From Rhizobacter sp. SG703 (GTDB taxonomy: Bacteria > Pseudomonadota > Gammaproteobacteria > Burkholderiales > Burkholderiaceae_C): a DNA stretch of 64,000 nt. Location of the stretch: assembly GCF_012275445.1 (NCBI RefSeq), contig NZ_JAAZQK010000006.1, positions 62,001-126,000 of the forward strand, in the 5' to 3' direction. A program made the translations under genes and the position numbers. Shown here piece after piece: positions 9,053 through 16,496 of the stretch. Numbering within the stretch: position 1 is the first letter of the stretch; the number at the start of each line of letters is the position of its first letter. Under the pieces are notes generated by a model that saw nothing but the letters and a program-made list of their open reading frames with translations, did no database searches and was not told the DNA's origin.

Positions 9053-10078
9053 TCAACACCGATTGCCAGCGGGATCGACGCACAACGACATCGGCAGCCC
9101 GAACCACGGCAGCACGCTGCTGTCGAACCGGCTCATCGCGCTGATGCGATCCCCCTCGAGCGTGAGCACCACGAACCCCACGCCGGGAAACGGACCCGTC
9201 GGCGTGCGCAGGTAGGCGCCGAAGGCCGGCTGGCCGTTGGCCCGGGTGTGCACGAGCGCGAACCGGCGATTCGCGCGGAAGATCAGCAAGAAGAAGCGCG
9301 CCACGATCTCGCGGCCGCGGTATTCCAGCGGCATCGGCGGCATCGACATGAAGACGTCGTCGGTCAGCAGCGCCACCAGCGCGTCCAGATCGCCGGCCCC
9401 ATAGGCATCGGCGAACTTCGCGACGATGGCGGCTTCGGCACGTGAAACGTCCACCGCAGGCTCCCGGCGATGCGCATCCGGTGCCCAACGCCGCTGAAGG
9501 CCGGCACGCGCCCGCTTGAGGGCGCTGTTGGCCGATTCGACCGTCGACTCCAGCATGACGGCCACCTCATTCGCCCGGAAGCCGAGCACGTCGCGCAAGA
9601 TCAACACCGCGAGCTGGCGCGGCGGCAAGACCTGCAGCGCCGCGACGAACGCCAGCGAGATGGACTGCGCCTGCTCGTAGCGCGCCTCCGGGCCGACCGG
9701 CACGGTGATCGCCGCGTCGAGCATCTCGTCGGGATAGGGCTCGAGCCAAGCGACCTCGCCGAGCTGCGTCGGCTCCGGCGGCTCGACGCCGGGCACGTTC
9801 CACTCCAGCGCGGGCCGCCGCTTGGCGGTGCGCAGCGCGTTGAGGCAGCGGTTCGTCGCGATGCGGTACAGCCAGGTGCGCATCGAGGCGCGCTCTTCGA
9901 ACCCCGGCAGGCCCTGCCAGGCCCCGAGCAGCGTGTCTTGCAATGCGTCTTCGGCGTCTTGCAGCGAACCCAGCATGCGGTAGCAGTGCACCTGCAGCTC
10001 GCTCCGGTGCGGCTCGGTCAACGCGCGGAACGCGTCGGCATCGCCGGCCCGCGCCCTTGAAATCAGGTCCGTGGTCAT
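9053..10078 (-). CDS. ECF sigma factor with SnoaL-like C-terminal domain
   Basis: The 341-residue protein opens with sigma region 2 (SELQVHCYRMLGSLQDAEDALQD and the WLYRIATNRCLNALR segment). Sigma region 4 follows around residues 155-205 (LPPRQLAVLILRDVLGF and an HTH). The last 130 residues form an NTF2/SnoaL-like domain (IVAKFADAYGAGDLDALVALL). This matches large ECF families such as TIGR02960 and ECF41, in which the tail controls activity and neighbouring genes are oxidoreductases or epimerases. A DUF3224 gene lies downstream and an SDR gene is divergent, which fits. No anti-sigma factor is adjacent. Confidence 0.9.
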   Translation of the reverse strand: MTTDLISRARAGDADAFRALTEPHRSELQVHCYRMLGSLQDAEDALQDTLLGAWQGLPGFEERASMRTWLYRIATNRCLNALRTAKRRPALEWNVPGVEPPEPTQLGEVAWLEPYPDEMLDAAITVPVGPEARYEQAQSISLAFVAALQVLPPRQLAVLILRDVLGFRANEVAVMLESTVESANSALKRARAGLQRRWAPDAHRREPAVDVSRAEAAIVAKFADAYGAGDLDALVALLTDDVFMSMPPMPLEYRGREIVARFFLLIFRANRRFALVHTRANGQPAFGAYLRTPTGPFPGVGFVVLTLEGDRISAMSRFDSSVLPWFGLPMSLCVDPAGNRC

Positions 10079-10237
10079 GGAATCGCATCTCCTTGTCGAC
10101 ATGGACACCGCGGGCGGCACGGACTGGGCGGTCGGCGTGCGCCCAGTTCGTCGGCACAGCGGTGTCTATCCCGACGACGGCGCCGATGCGTAAGGGCCGT
10201 CGCACTCCATTCATCGAAACACCGAAAGGAACCGACC

Positions 10238-11029
10238 ATGATTCTGCAAGACAAGGTGGCCGTGATCTATGGCGCCGCCGGAGCCATCGGCGGCGCTGTC
10301 GCACGCGCCTTCGCCGCCGAAGGCGCGACCGTCGCCCTCACCGGACGAGCCAAGGCGCCTCTCGAGGCCGTGGCCGGGGACATCGTCGCCGCGGGCGGAC
10401 GCGCCGAGGTGGCAACGGTCGACGCGCTGGACGAACAGGCGGTGCAGGCCCACCTGCAAGCGCTGGTCGAGCGAACGGGCCGGGTCGACATCTCGTTCAA
10501 CGCGATCGGCATCTCCGACCCGAAGATCTTCGGCGTGCCACTGGTCGAACTGGACGTCGATCGGTTCTCGCTGCCGATCGCGGGCTACACGCGCTCGTAC
10601 TTCCTCACGGCGCGGCTGGCCGCACGGCAGATGATCCGCAACAAATCGGGGGTGATCATGACCGTCACCGCGCTGACCGCGCGCAGCGGCACGCGGCTGA
10701 ACGGCGGCTACGGCTCGGCCACTGCGGCCAAGGAGGCGCTGACGCGCGACCTTTCCGCCGAACTCGCACCGCATGGCATCCGGGTCGTCAACCTGCGGCC
10801 GCATGGCCTGCCGGAGACGAAGACGATGCGCGAGCTCTTCGAGATCAAGGGGCCGACGATGGGCCTGAGCTGGGAGCAGTTCAACGGCTACCTTGCGGGC
10901 ATGACGCACCCGCGGCGCGTGATGGCGCTGCGGGAGGTGGCGGACATGGCAGCGCTGGTGGCTTCGGACCGGGCCAGCGGCATGACGGGCACCACCGTGA
11001 ACCTGACGATGGGCAGCCTGGACGACTAG
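10238..11029 (+). CDS. SDR family protein with an altered active site
   Basis: The 263-residue Rossmann protein has an NAD(P)-binding loop YGAAGAIGGAVARAFAAEGA at the N terminus and FNAIGISD in place of NNAG. Where classical short-chain dehydrogenases have YxxxK, the sequence reads YGSATAAKEAL: the Lys is kept, but the residue four before it is Ala, so the catalytic Tyr appears displaced or lost. It starts 159 bp from the divergent ECF sigma gene. AAAGGAACC precedes the ATG as a binding site. It is probably a target of that sigma factor, by inference. Confidence 0.85.
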   Translation: MILQDKVAVIYGAAGAIGGAVARAFAAEGATVALTGRAKAPLEAVAGDIVAAGGRAEVATVDALDEQAVQAHLQALVERTGRVDISFNAIGISDPKIFGVPLVELDVDRFSLPIAGYTRSYFLTARLAARQMIRNKSGVIMTVTALTARSGTRLNGGYGSATAAKEALTRDLSAELAPHGIRVVNLRPHGLPETKTMRELFEIKGPTMGLSWEQFNGYLAGMTHPRRVMALREVADMAALVASDRASGMTGTTVNLTMGSLDD

Positions 11030-11298
11030 GCGGAGGCTCGGGGGGCGCCGGTGCGGCGCCACCGCTTGGCATACGGCAACGCGAACATGCAAAGGCCGCT
11101 GAACAGCAGCAGGAAGAGCGGCGGCAGCGGCGAATAGGTCACCCAGGCCGGTGGCTCGCCTCGCGCTCGCACGACGAAGTTGGCGACGACCGTCAGCGTG
11201 AAGGCCATCGACAGCCAGCGGTGGGACTGGCGAACCCAGAGGGTCCACCGGGGAGCAGGCTCGGTGCGCGAGCCGGTGAGTTCGATGCCGTGGCACAT
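11026..11298 (-). CDS. small membrane protein, unknown function
   Basis: The 90-residue product has two hydrophobic helices (LSMAFTLTVVANFVV and SPLPPLFLLLFSGLCMFAL) and a basic C terminus (YAKRWRR). A strong binding site (AGGAGA) lies upstream of the ATG at 11298, which supports a real gene, although it overlaps the stop of the convergent SDR gene by 4 bases. I recognise no domain; the short two-helix layout is common among uncharacterised proteobacterial membrane proteins. Confidence 0.65.
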   Translation of the reverse strand: MCHGIELTGSRTEPAPRWTLWVRQSHRWLSMAFTLTVVANFVVRARGEPPAWVTYSPLPPLFLLLFSGLCMFALPYAKRWRRTGAPRASA

Positions 11299-11469
11299 GG
11301 GATCTCCTGTTGCTTGGGATCCGTATTTGTAGCGGCTGCGGCTTGGCGGCGCTTCTCCGAAACTGCGGTCGTCGGCAACTGGATGTCCCATTTCGGGATC
11401 ACCGGTCCTTGTCCCGTCCGTCGGGTTTAATGCAGGGTCGAAGGCGTCACCCACACCACAGGAGACCTC

Positions 11470-11847
11470 ATGTTTGACCACGTCAAGTTCGGAGCCAGCG
11501 ACTACGCCGCGAGCAAGGCGTTTTTCGTCAAGGCGCTCGAACCGCTCGGCGTCGCCGTTGTCTCGGAGGGCTCGCCGGCCTACGGCGTCGAGCTCTGCGC
11601 CAAAGGCAACAGCACGTCGCTGTGCATCTTCCAGACTGCGGAAAAGCCGGCGCACCTTCACCTGGCGTTCGTCGCCGAGACCCGCCAGCAAGTCGACGCC
11701 TTCTATCGCGCGGGGCTGGCGGCGGGTGGCAGAGACAATGGTCCGCCCGGGCTGCGTCCGAAGTACAGCGCGACCTACTATGCCGCCTTCGTCATCGGGC
11801 CCGACGGACACAACATCGAAGCGGTGTGCCATGCACCCGAGGCCTGA
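11470..11847 (+). CDS. VOC/glyoxalase-fold protein
   Basis: The 125-residue single-domain vicinal-oxygen-chelate protein contains FDHVKFGASDYAASKAFF at the start, HLHLAFVAETRQQVDAFYRA in the middle and ATYYAAFVIGPDGHNIEAVCH at the end. The metal-ligand positions (an early His, a late Glu) appear to be kept. VOC proteins include glyoxalases, dioxygenases and resistance proteins; the substrate cannot be told. ACAGGAGACCTC precedes the ATG. The gene is followed closely by a phosphatase and a GFA protein on the same strand. Confidence 0.9.
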   Translation: MFDHVKFGASDYAASKAFFVKALEPLGVAVVSEGSPAYGVELCAKGNSTSLCIFQTAEKPAHLHLAFVAETRQQVDAFYRAGLAAGGRDNGPPGLRPKYSATYYAAFVIGPDGHNIEAVCHAPEA

Positions 11848-11865
11848 GCTTTCCTCGCGATCGAC

Positions 11866-12489
11866 ATGACTTCCATCGTTCTGATTCGCCATGCGGCCTA
11901 CAACGAAGGTCAGGTCGGCGGCGCAGGCCCGCGCGTCGACCTCGGCCTTTCAGACGAGGGGAAGTTGCAGGCACAAGCGCTGGCCGACCGGCTTCGCCTG
12001 AGCGAGGAAATCAAGGCCGACGCGCTCTACGCCAGCACGCTGCCGCGGGCTCGGCAAACTGCCGCCTTGTTGACTCCTGCGCTTGGCCTGCCTGCCGTGC
12101 TGGAAGGGAACCTGGAGGAATGGCGAAGCGGCGACGGGCACATGGACGAGGCCGATTTCGCGGCGACATGGCAAGGCTTGAATGACCGGGACCGGCTGTT
12201 CCATCGCTTCGTCGAGGGCTGCGAAACCGCCATCGAGTTCAGCGCGCGCGTGCAGTCGGCACTGCATGCCATCGTGAAAAAGCACGTCGGGCAGACCGTG
12301 GTGCTCGTGGTTCATGGCGGCGTGATGCAGGTGGCGTTCCAGTACTTCTTCGGCTATGGCGATGCCGCCTTCCGCCGCGCCTACCCTGCTGCGGACTACG
12401 CCTCCATCACCCGCTGGAACCTGCCGATGAACACCACCAAGTGGGTTCTCGAATCGTCGAACGACACGCACCATCTGAAGGGTGCCTGA
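11866..12489 (+). CDS. histidine phosphatase superfamily protein
   Basis: The 207-residue protein has the RHG-type catalytic motif near the N terminus as IRHAAYNEGQ (here RHA), the second Arg in LYASTLPRARQTAALL, and the second His in VLVVHGGVMQVAF. This is the layout of the phosphoglycerate mutase/phosphatase branch. The substrate is unknown. It lies 18 bp after the VOC gene and 9 bp before the GFA gene, probably in one transcript. Confidence 0.88.
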   Translation: MTSIVLIRHAAYNEGQVGGAGPRVDLGLSDEGKLQAQALADRLRLSEEIKADALYASTLPRARQTAALLTPALGLPAVLEGNLEEWRSGDGHMDEADFAATWQGLNDRDRLFHRFVEGCETAIEFSARVQSALHAIVKKHVGQTVVLVVHGGVMQVAFQYFFGYGDAAFRRAYPAADYASITRWNLPMNTTKWVLESSNDTHHLKGA

Positions 12490-12498
12490 AAGGCCGCC

Positions 12499-12894
12499 AT
12501 GACAAACCGTCTCGCTTCTTGCAGTTGCGGCCAGCTCACCGCCCAGGTCGATGGCGATCCGGTTCGCGTCTCGATTTGCCACTGCCTGGCCTGCCAGCGC
12601 CGAACCGGCAGCGTGTTCGGGCAGCAGGCCCGGTTTCATCGCGAGCATGTCTCGCTGTCCGGTGAGTCCTGCGAATACGTGCGCGTGGGAGACGAAGGCT
12701 CGCACGTGACGTTTCACTTCTGCCCGCGCTGCGGGTCGACGGTCTGCTACGAGCTCGAGGGCTTGGAGACGTACCTCGCGATTCCGGTCGGTGCGTTCGC
12801 TGATCCGGACTTCCCTCCGCCCAGCGTATCGGTCTATGAGGAGCGGATGCACAGCTGGGTCGTTCCGCCGGCCGACGCGCAGCACTATCCCTGA
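12499..12894 (+). CDS. GFA-family zinc-binding protein
   Basis: The 131-residue protein has the Gfa (CENP-V/GFA) zinc pattern: CSCGQL near residue 8, ICHCLACQRRTGSVFG, and FCPRCGSTVCYELEG. The family is named after glutathione-dependent formaldehyde-activating enzyme, but most members are of unknown function. It is the last gene of the VOC-phosphatase-GFA run and is followed 37 bp later by a terminator. Confidence 0.9.
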   Translation: MTNRLASCSCGQLTAQVDGDPVRVSICHCLACQRRTGSVFGQQARFHREHVSLSGESCEYVRVGDEGSHVTFHFCPRCGSTVCYELEGLETYLAIPVGAFADPDFPPPSVSVYEERMHSWVVPPADAQHYP

Positions 12895-12930
12895 GCGGGT
12901 GGGAGCACCTGCGAACCAGCGCCCCAGAAC

Positions 12931-12966
12931 AAAAAGCCCCGAACCATCCGGTCGGGGCTTTTGTCT
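12931..12966. terminator. bidirectional terminator between the GFA gene and the tRNA-Ser site
   Basis: AAAAGCCCCGA pairs with TCGGGGCTTTT around an 8-base loop, with A-rich and T-rich flanks on the two sides. It can serve the GFA gene on the + strand. On the - strand it would have been the native terminator of tRNA-Ser(CGA) before the integrated element pushed the complete tRNA 5.3 kb away. Confidence 0.8.
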
Positions 12967-12968
12967 TT

Positions 12969-13025
12969 TGGCGGAGAGGGTGGGATTCGAACTCACGGTA
13001 CCTTGCGGTACGCCTGATTTCGAGT
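12969..13025 (-). repeat. attL: 57-bp copy of the tRNA-Ser 3' part
   Basis: These 57 bp repeat 18314-18370 with a single mismatch (T for C in the TTCGAACYCACGG stretch). They carry the CCA end, acceptor 3' strand, T-arm, variable arm and half the anticodon arm, then diverge. There is no 5' tRNA half, so it is not a functional tRNA. It is the displaced end created by integration. Confidence 0.92.
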
Positions 13026-13105
13026 GCGGAGCGCGCACGTCGCTCATAGGCGAGTTGCCAGCGCGCCGGACGCGAAATGCGCGTTAAAAGCGCCGAGTTG
13101 GGAGG

Positions 13106-13118
13106 AAATCCCCGCACA
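13106..13118 (+). repeat. candidate integrase arm-type site, left
   Basis: AAATCCCCGCACA occurs here, 80 bp inside attL, and again in the same orientation at 18248-18260, 54 bp inside attR. Exact 13-bp matches near both ends, outside the att core, suit arm-type binding sites of a lambda-type integrase. This is inference. Confidence 0.45.
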
Positions 13119-13160
13119 AGACTGGCGCGCTACAGTAGCTGCCTTCCCCGCCTCTCCGCC

Positions 13161-14204
13161 ATGTGGATCTACGCCATCCCCTTCGTGGCCCTCTTGGGCC
13201 TGACTTCGATCTCACGGATTTTCGTCCGAAAGGACATGCTGCTGCTCGTCGGGCTGGTAGCTGCCGGCTGCGCCCTGTTCGCCGGCGCGCGATCGGAGAC
13301 GGACAACGACTGGCTCACCTACCTGGACTACTTTGACCAGGTGCCCCCACTGACGGCCGGCCTTGACGCGCTCGGGAACGCGATCACCGAGATCTACATG
13401 GAGCCGGTCTTCGTGGTGCTGGTGTCGATCGTGAAGGCGGTGGCGCCGGACGTGGCCGTGTTCCTGGCCTGCAGCGCCATCGCGATCGCGGTCTACTTCG
13501 CGTGTCTGATCCGTGTGACCAGGTATCCGGCGATCGCCCTGCTGATGTACATCGGAGACGGGTTCTACCTGCGCGAGTTCACGCAGCTGCGCTTCGGCCT
13601 GGCCGTGGCATTCGGGCTTGCGAGCCTGACGGCTCTCTACTTCGGCAAGACCTGGAAGCACGTTGCACTCGCGCTCGCAGCGACCTGCATGCACTACACC
13701 GGCATCATCGTCCTCGCGAGCAAGGCGTGGCTGCGATTCGTCAAGACGCGAAAGCAGATCGTGGTGATCTCGACGATCCTGTTCGCGCTGGTGCTGATCG
13801 GTGGTTTCGACGGGCTGGTCGGCGGCCTCGCGGACCTTGGCTTGGCGCCGCTGCGCCTGCTGCCCTACATCGGCCGCGAGACGGATTCGGAGGTGTCGCC
13901 AACGGTGGTCATCGCCCTGCAGTACTTCCTGCTGATGCTGTCGGTCATGATCCCAAAGGAGACCGACGCCGAGTTTTTCTGGGTGCGGATCTACGCGCTG
14001 GGGTTCGCGCTCGTGTGCGTGTTCAGCGGGTTCGACCTGCTGCGCCGGGTGTCGTTCTTCTTCGGCCCGGCGCTGTACGTGCTGGCGTCATCGGCACTTG
14101 CTCGGCGCCGATACCTGACCGTCGCCGTGTTCGTGGCCTATGCAGCGGTCCTGCTGTCCGCTCGTTTCGCCATCCTGCGGCCCTACGAATCCTGGCTGTT
14201 CTGA
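13161..14204 (+). CDS. EpsG/Wzy-like polysaccharide polymerase (element cargo)
   Basis: The 347-residue protein from MWIYAIPFVALLG has about ten hydrophobic helices. It shows the EpsG-family layout: an early SRIFVRKDMLLLVGLV, the loop GARSETDNDWLTYLDYFDQ, and YIGDGFYLREFTQLRFGLAVAF followed by MHYTGIIV. EpsG and Wzy proteins link polysaccharide repeat units at the periplasmic face. It sits alone just inside attL, transcribed toward the lysis cassette. In a phage setting it is probably a lysogenic-conversion gene that changes the O-antigen or capsule, by inference. A longer in-frame start at 13077 is Arg-rich and unlikely. Confidence 0.75.
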   Translation: MWIYAIPFVALLGLTSISRIFVRKDMLLLVGLVAAGCALFAGARSETDNDWLTYLDYFDQVPPLTAGLDALGNAITEIYMEPVFVVLVSIVKAVAPDVAVFLACSAIAIAVYFACLIRVTRYPAIALLMYIGDGFYLREFTQLRFGLAVAFGLASLTALYFGKTWKHVALALAATCMHYTGIIVLASKAWLRFVKTRKQIVVISTILFALVLIGGFDGLVGGLADLGLAPLRLLPYIGRETDSEVSPTVVIALQYFLLMLSVMIPKETDAEFFWVRIYALGFALVCVFSGFDLLRRVSFFFGPALYVLASSALARRRYLTVAVFVAYAAVLLSARFAILRPYESWLF

Positions 14205-14207
14205 GCC

Positions 14208-14426
14208 CTACCTGCCGAGTGCGGCGGATCGGCATTCCCCATATTGCGCAGCCGCCCGCTGCGCGAACAGCACCCAACTGCCGAAGGAATCGTCAGCGAG
14301 AGGCGCCAGTAGGGGGCAGCTGATCTCCACCATCGGCGGAAGCGGCTGGGGCAATGCCCGAGGTGGAGTTGAGCAGCCGCACAGCGTCAGGGCCAGAGCG
14401 GCAATCGCGGTAGACGGTGTTCTCAC
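14208..14426 (-). CDS. Rz1-like outer-membrane spanin lipoprotein, nested in Rz
   Basis: The 72-residue protein has a short signal and lipobox (ALALTLCGC, Cys at about 18), then a proline-rich stretch STPPRALPQPLPPMV, the hallmark of Rz1. Its start lies inside the Rz-like gene in another frame; the overlap of 134 bp follows the classical nested Rz/Rz1 plan. Together the pair would fuse inner and outer membranes at the end of lysis. Its stop is 4 bp from the stop of the convergent EpsG-like gene. Confidence 0.75.
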   Translation of the reverse strand: MRTPSTAIAALALTLCGCSTPPRALPQPLPPMVEISCPLLAPLADDSFGSWVLFAQRAAAQYGECRSAALGR

Positions 14427-14655
14427 GGACTTCCTTCTCGAGCGTCTGGTGGATTGTGGTGTTGGTGACCTTCATCCGGGCCAGGCCTGACGCCACGGCG
14501 CTGGCTGCCGCCTCGGTGGCCGCGACACGCACGTCCTCGACGCGCTGCCGGCTGGCGATCTCCGCGTTCTCGCCATCGTGCCGGCCGCGCACGTAGGCGG
14601 CGCCGGTCAGCGCGCCGACCGCCAGGACGATGCTGAGGAGCGCCCAGGGATTCAT
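14293..14655 (-). CDS. Rz-like inner-membrane spanin
   Basis: The 120-residue protein has one N-terminal helix (WALLSIVLAVGALTGAAYV), then a charged, helical periplasmic part (GENAEIASRQRVEDVRVAATEA), as in i-spanins. The ATG overlaps the endolysin stop. Sequence identity to known Rz is not obvious by eye; the assignment rests on topology, position after the endolysin and the nested Rz1. Confidence 0.75.
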   Translation of the reverse strand: MNPWALLSIVLAVGALTGAAYVRGRHDGENAEIASRQRVEDVRVAATEAAASAVASGLARMKVTNTTIHQTLEKEVRENTVYRDCRSGPDAVRLLNSTSGIAPAASADGGDQLPPTGASR

Positions 14656-15158
14656 TCGGTTATCTGCGCGACGCGGATCGCCGTCGCAGCCGTGGCGCCG
14701 TTGAACAGCTCGCGCTCAGCGGCGCGCCGCCGGCGCAGTCCCTTCATCGACTTGCCGGCTGCCTTGTCCCACTTCGCGAACTCGGCGGCGGCGCCGGCCA
14801 TGTCGCCGGCCAGGAACTTGCGCAGCAGCGTGCTGTCGCCCAGGCCTTCCGCGATCTTGTCCGCGTCGATGTCGGCGCCCACGTTGAAGGCGAAAAGCGT
14901 CAGCGCATCGAACTGCCCTTGTGTCGCGGGATGCCCGTTGATGAGTTGCCCCACCTGCTGCTCGAACTTCGCGAGGTCGGACGACAGCACCTCGTCGATG
15001 AGATCGTCCATCCACACCAACCCTTTGAACACCTCCGGCCCCGTGTGGCCGACGCCGATGGTCCAGGGATCTCCGCCGGTCGCCGGATCCGGATAGGCGG
15101 CGTTCTCGCGGCCCTCGAAGTACTCCAGGACGCGGCGACCCTCGGGGGAAGTCTTCAT
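14652..15158 (-). CDS. phage endolysin, GH24 lysozyme
   Basis: The 168-residue T4-type muramidase has catalytic Glu in EYFEGRENAAYPDP, Asp in YPDPATGGDPWTIGVGH and Thr in the TIGVGHTG loop, the E-D-T triad of GH24. AFNVGADIDADKIAEG and the C-terminal WDKAAGKSMKGLRRRRAAER are family features. There is no signal peptide or SAR helix, so release should depend on a holin. It lies between membrane-protein genes upstream and Rz/Rz1 downstream, with overlapping start and stop codons at both sides. Confidence 0.92.
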   Translation of the reverse strand: MKTSPEGRRVLEYFEGRENAAYPDPATGGDPWTIGVGHTGPEVFKGLVWMDDLIDEVLSSDLAKFEQQVGQLINGHPATQGQFDALTLFAFNVGADIDADKIAEGLGDSTLLRKFLAGDMAGAAAEFAKWDKAAGKSMKGLRRRRAAERELFNGATAATAIRVAQITE

Positions 15159-15421
15159 CGCGCAGCCCTCCGCAGCAACCCCATGATCTGGTGCCGGCGC
15201 CCCAGCAGCACCGCCAGCAGCAGCAGATTCACCAGAAGCACCAGGACGTTCGCGCTCGACCAGTCGAACATGGGTCCTGTGACCCACCAGACACACCACG
15301 CGACGATCGCCCACACGGTGAGCCTGGCCAGCCACATCCCGCGATGAGGCATCGCGAATGCCGCGGGGACGGTGCACACGAGGATTGCCGCGCAGATCAG
15401 CGCGTTGATGACGTCAGGCAT
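15155..15421 (-). CDS. small membrane protein of the lysis cassette (holin candidate)
   Basis: The 88-residue product has three hydrophobic segments (VINALICAAILVCTVPAAFA, LARLTVWAIVAWCVWWV, VLVLLVNLLLLAVLL) and a short basic tail (GRRHQIMGLLRRAAR). Size, three helices and position directly before the endolysin fit a class I holin. The overlapping stop and start codons with both neighbours show a tight operon. Either this or the protein at 15414 could be the holin. Confidence 0.65.
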   Translation of the reverse strand: MPDVINALICAAILVCTVPAAFAMPHRGMWLARLTVWAIVAWCVWWVTGPMFDWSSANVLVLLVNLLLLAVLLGRRHQIMGLLRRAAR

Positions 15422-15821
15422 TGCCGGACTCCTTCGTTGACGACGGATCGAATCGGGCCAGCAGCCATTTCTGCAGCAGGCCGGCGATGGGTTGGGCGAA
15501 GCCGCCGAGGAACGCACCGACGGCGAGCCGCACGGCGCCTGGCGGCACCTCGGCAAGGGCGAAGGTGCGCACGACCCACGGCGCCATCAGCAGGGTGCCG
15601 ATCGTGCTCAGCAGCGTGCTGCCGATGGCCACCAGCACCAGCTGCCGAATCGAGGCGTCATCCTTCGTCGGCAGCAGCGTGCGCACGATCACGCAGCCGG
15701 CGACGCCGCCGACCATTCCGCCCATCAGCAGCATCGGGTCGAACCCGAACGCCGCGCAGAACGGGGCGACGACGGCCCCGGTTGCGACGCAGACCGCCGC
15801 GGTTGTCGTGGCTTCAGCCAT
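15414..15821 (-). CDS. membrane protein of the lysis cassette (holin-like)
   Basis: The 135-residue product has four probable helices with many Gly (FGFDPMLLMGGMVGGVAGCVI, LVLVAIGSTLLSTIGTLLM, AVRLAVGAFLGGFAQPIAG) and a charged C terminus. The glycine-rich helices resemble uncharacterised phage holins of betaproteobacterial prophages. It overlaps the start of the next cassette gene by 8 bases. No signal peptide is clear. Confidence 0.6.
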   Translation of the reverse strand: MAEATTTAAVCVATGAVVAPFCAAFGFDPMLLMGGMVGGVAGCVIVRTLLPTKDDASIRQLVLVAIGSTLLSTIGTLLMAPWVVRTFALAEVPPGAVRLAVGAFLGGFAQPIAGLLQKWLLARFDPSSTKESGNA

Positions 15822-16191
15822 CGTGTCCCCCTTGATGTTTCCAGAGCAGGTACGCGGCGAGCACCATGCCCAGCACCAGCCCGACGATCCAGAGTGGGAG
15901 GTCAAGCCGCGTTGAGCACAGCGGCGCGCCAGGCATGACAGGCCAGGGCGCAATTACGTACCAGGTATTGCAGGCGATGACGCTCGCCTTCAGCAGGCCC
16001 AGCAGCGCCGTCACAAGCCAGATCTCGGCGCTGTCGAACACGAGCCCGAACAGCGCGAGCAGTCCGAAGATGAACGCCGCCGCGAGGATGTTCTGCACGT
16101 CGGCCGCCATGTCCGGTGAGGCCCAATACCAGCCGTAGCTGCAGGCCAGGCCGAACACGAGCAGACCGAACGCCACGCCGGGGTGCTTCAC
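15814..16191 (-). CDS. four-helix membrane protein of the phage cassette, unknown
   Basis: The 125-residue protein starts at GTG (overlapping the upstream stop as GTGA) and has about four hydrophobic segments, including VAFGLLVFGLACSYGWYW, ILAAAFIFGLLALFGLV, WLVTALLGLLKASVI and LPLWIVGLVLGMVLAAYLLW, with a His-rich end. I recognise no family. Its place between a small soluble protein and the holin-like gene suggests a role in lysis or superinfection control, by inference. Confidence 0.6.
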   Translation of the reverse strand: MKHPGVAFGLLVFGLACSYGWYWASPDMAADVQNILAAAFIFGLLALFGLVFDSAEIWLVTALLGLLKASVIACNTWYVIAPWPVMPGAPLCSTRLDLPLWIVGLVLGMVLAAYLLWKHQGGHDG

Positions 16192-16496
16192 TTCGGGATC
16201 GTGGGCTTCGTGCCGCCGCCGGTGTCTTGCGTTGTGGCGCCGCCGCGCGTCGGCTCCTCGCACCCCTCATAGGTCACGTCCTCCGGGTGGATGTCGTAGT
16301 GCTGGCCGTGCTGGGCATAGGCGGCGAAGACGGCCTCTGCCCGGCTACCGCGGCGCAGGTTCCATGACCCCATCGGCGTCGGAACCATCGGGCTATCTGG
16401 ATCGCCGGGGTCGGCCTTCATGAGGTTCGCGACATCGATCGCGGTGGCGCGATACTCCTCTGCGCCCTCCTCCTTCGTGACGGTTATCTTCAGCAT
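16188..16496 (-). CDS. small phage protein, unknown
   Basis: The 102-residue acidic protein starts MLKITVTKEEGAEE and contains VANLMKADPGDPDSPM and HPEDVTYEGCEEPTRGG. No domain is recognised. The start and upstream stop form TAATG with an AAAGGAAG binding site just before, typical of coupled phage genes. Confidence 0.65.
   Translation of the reverse strand: MLKITVTKEEGAEEYRATAIDVANLMKADPGDPDSPMVPTPMGSWNLRRGSRAEAVFAAYAQHGQHYDIHPEDVTYEGCEEPTRGGATTQDTGGGTKPTIPK

Noticed and set aside
12969-13060. A second tRNA-Ser gene on the minus strand
   Set aside because: Only the 3' 57 bp match; the 5' half is missing. It is the attL copy made by integration.
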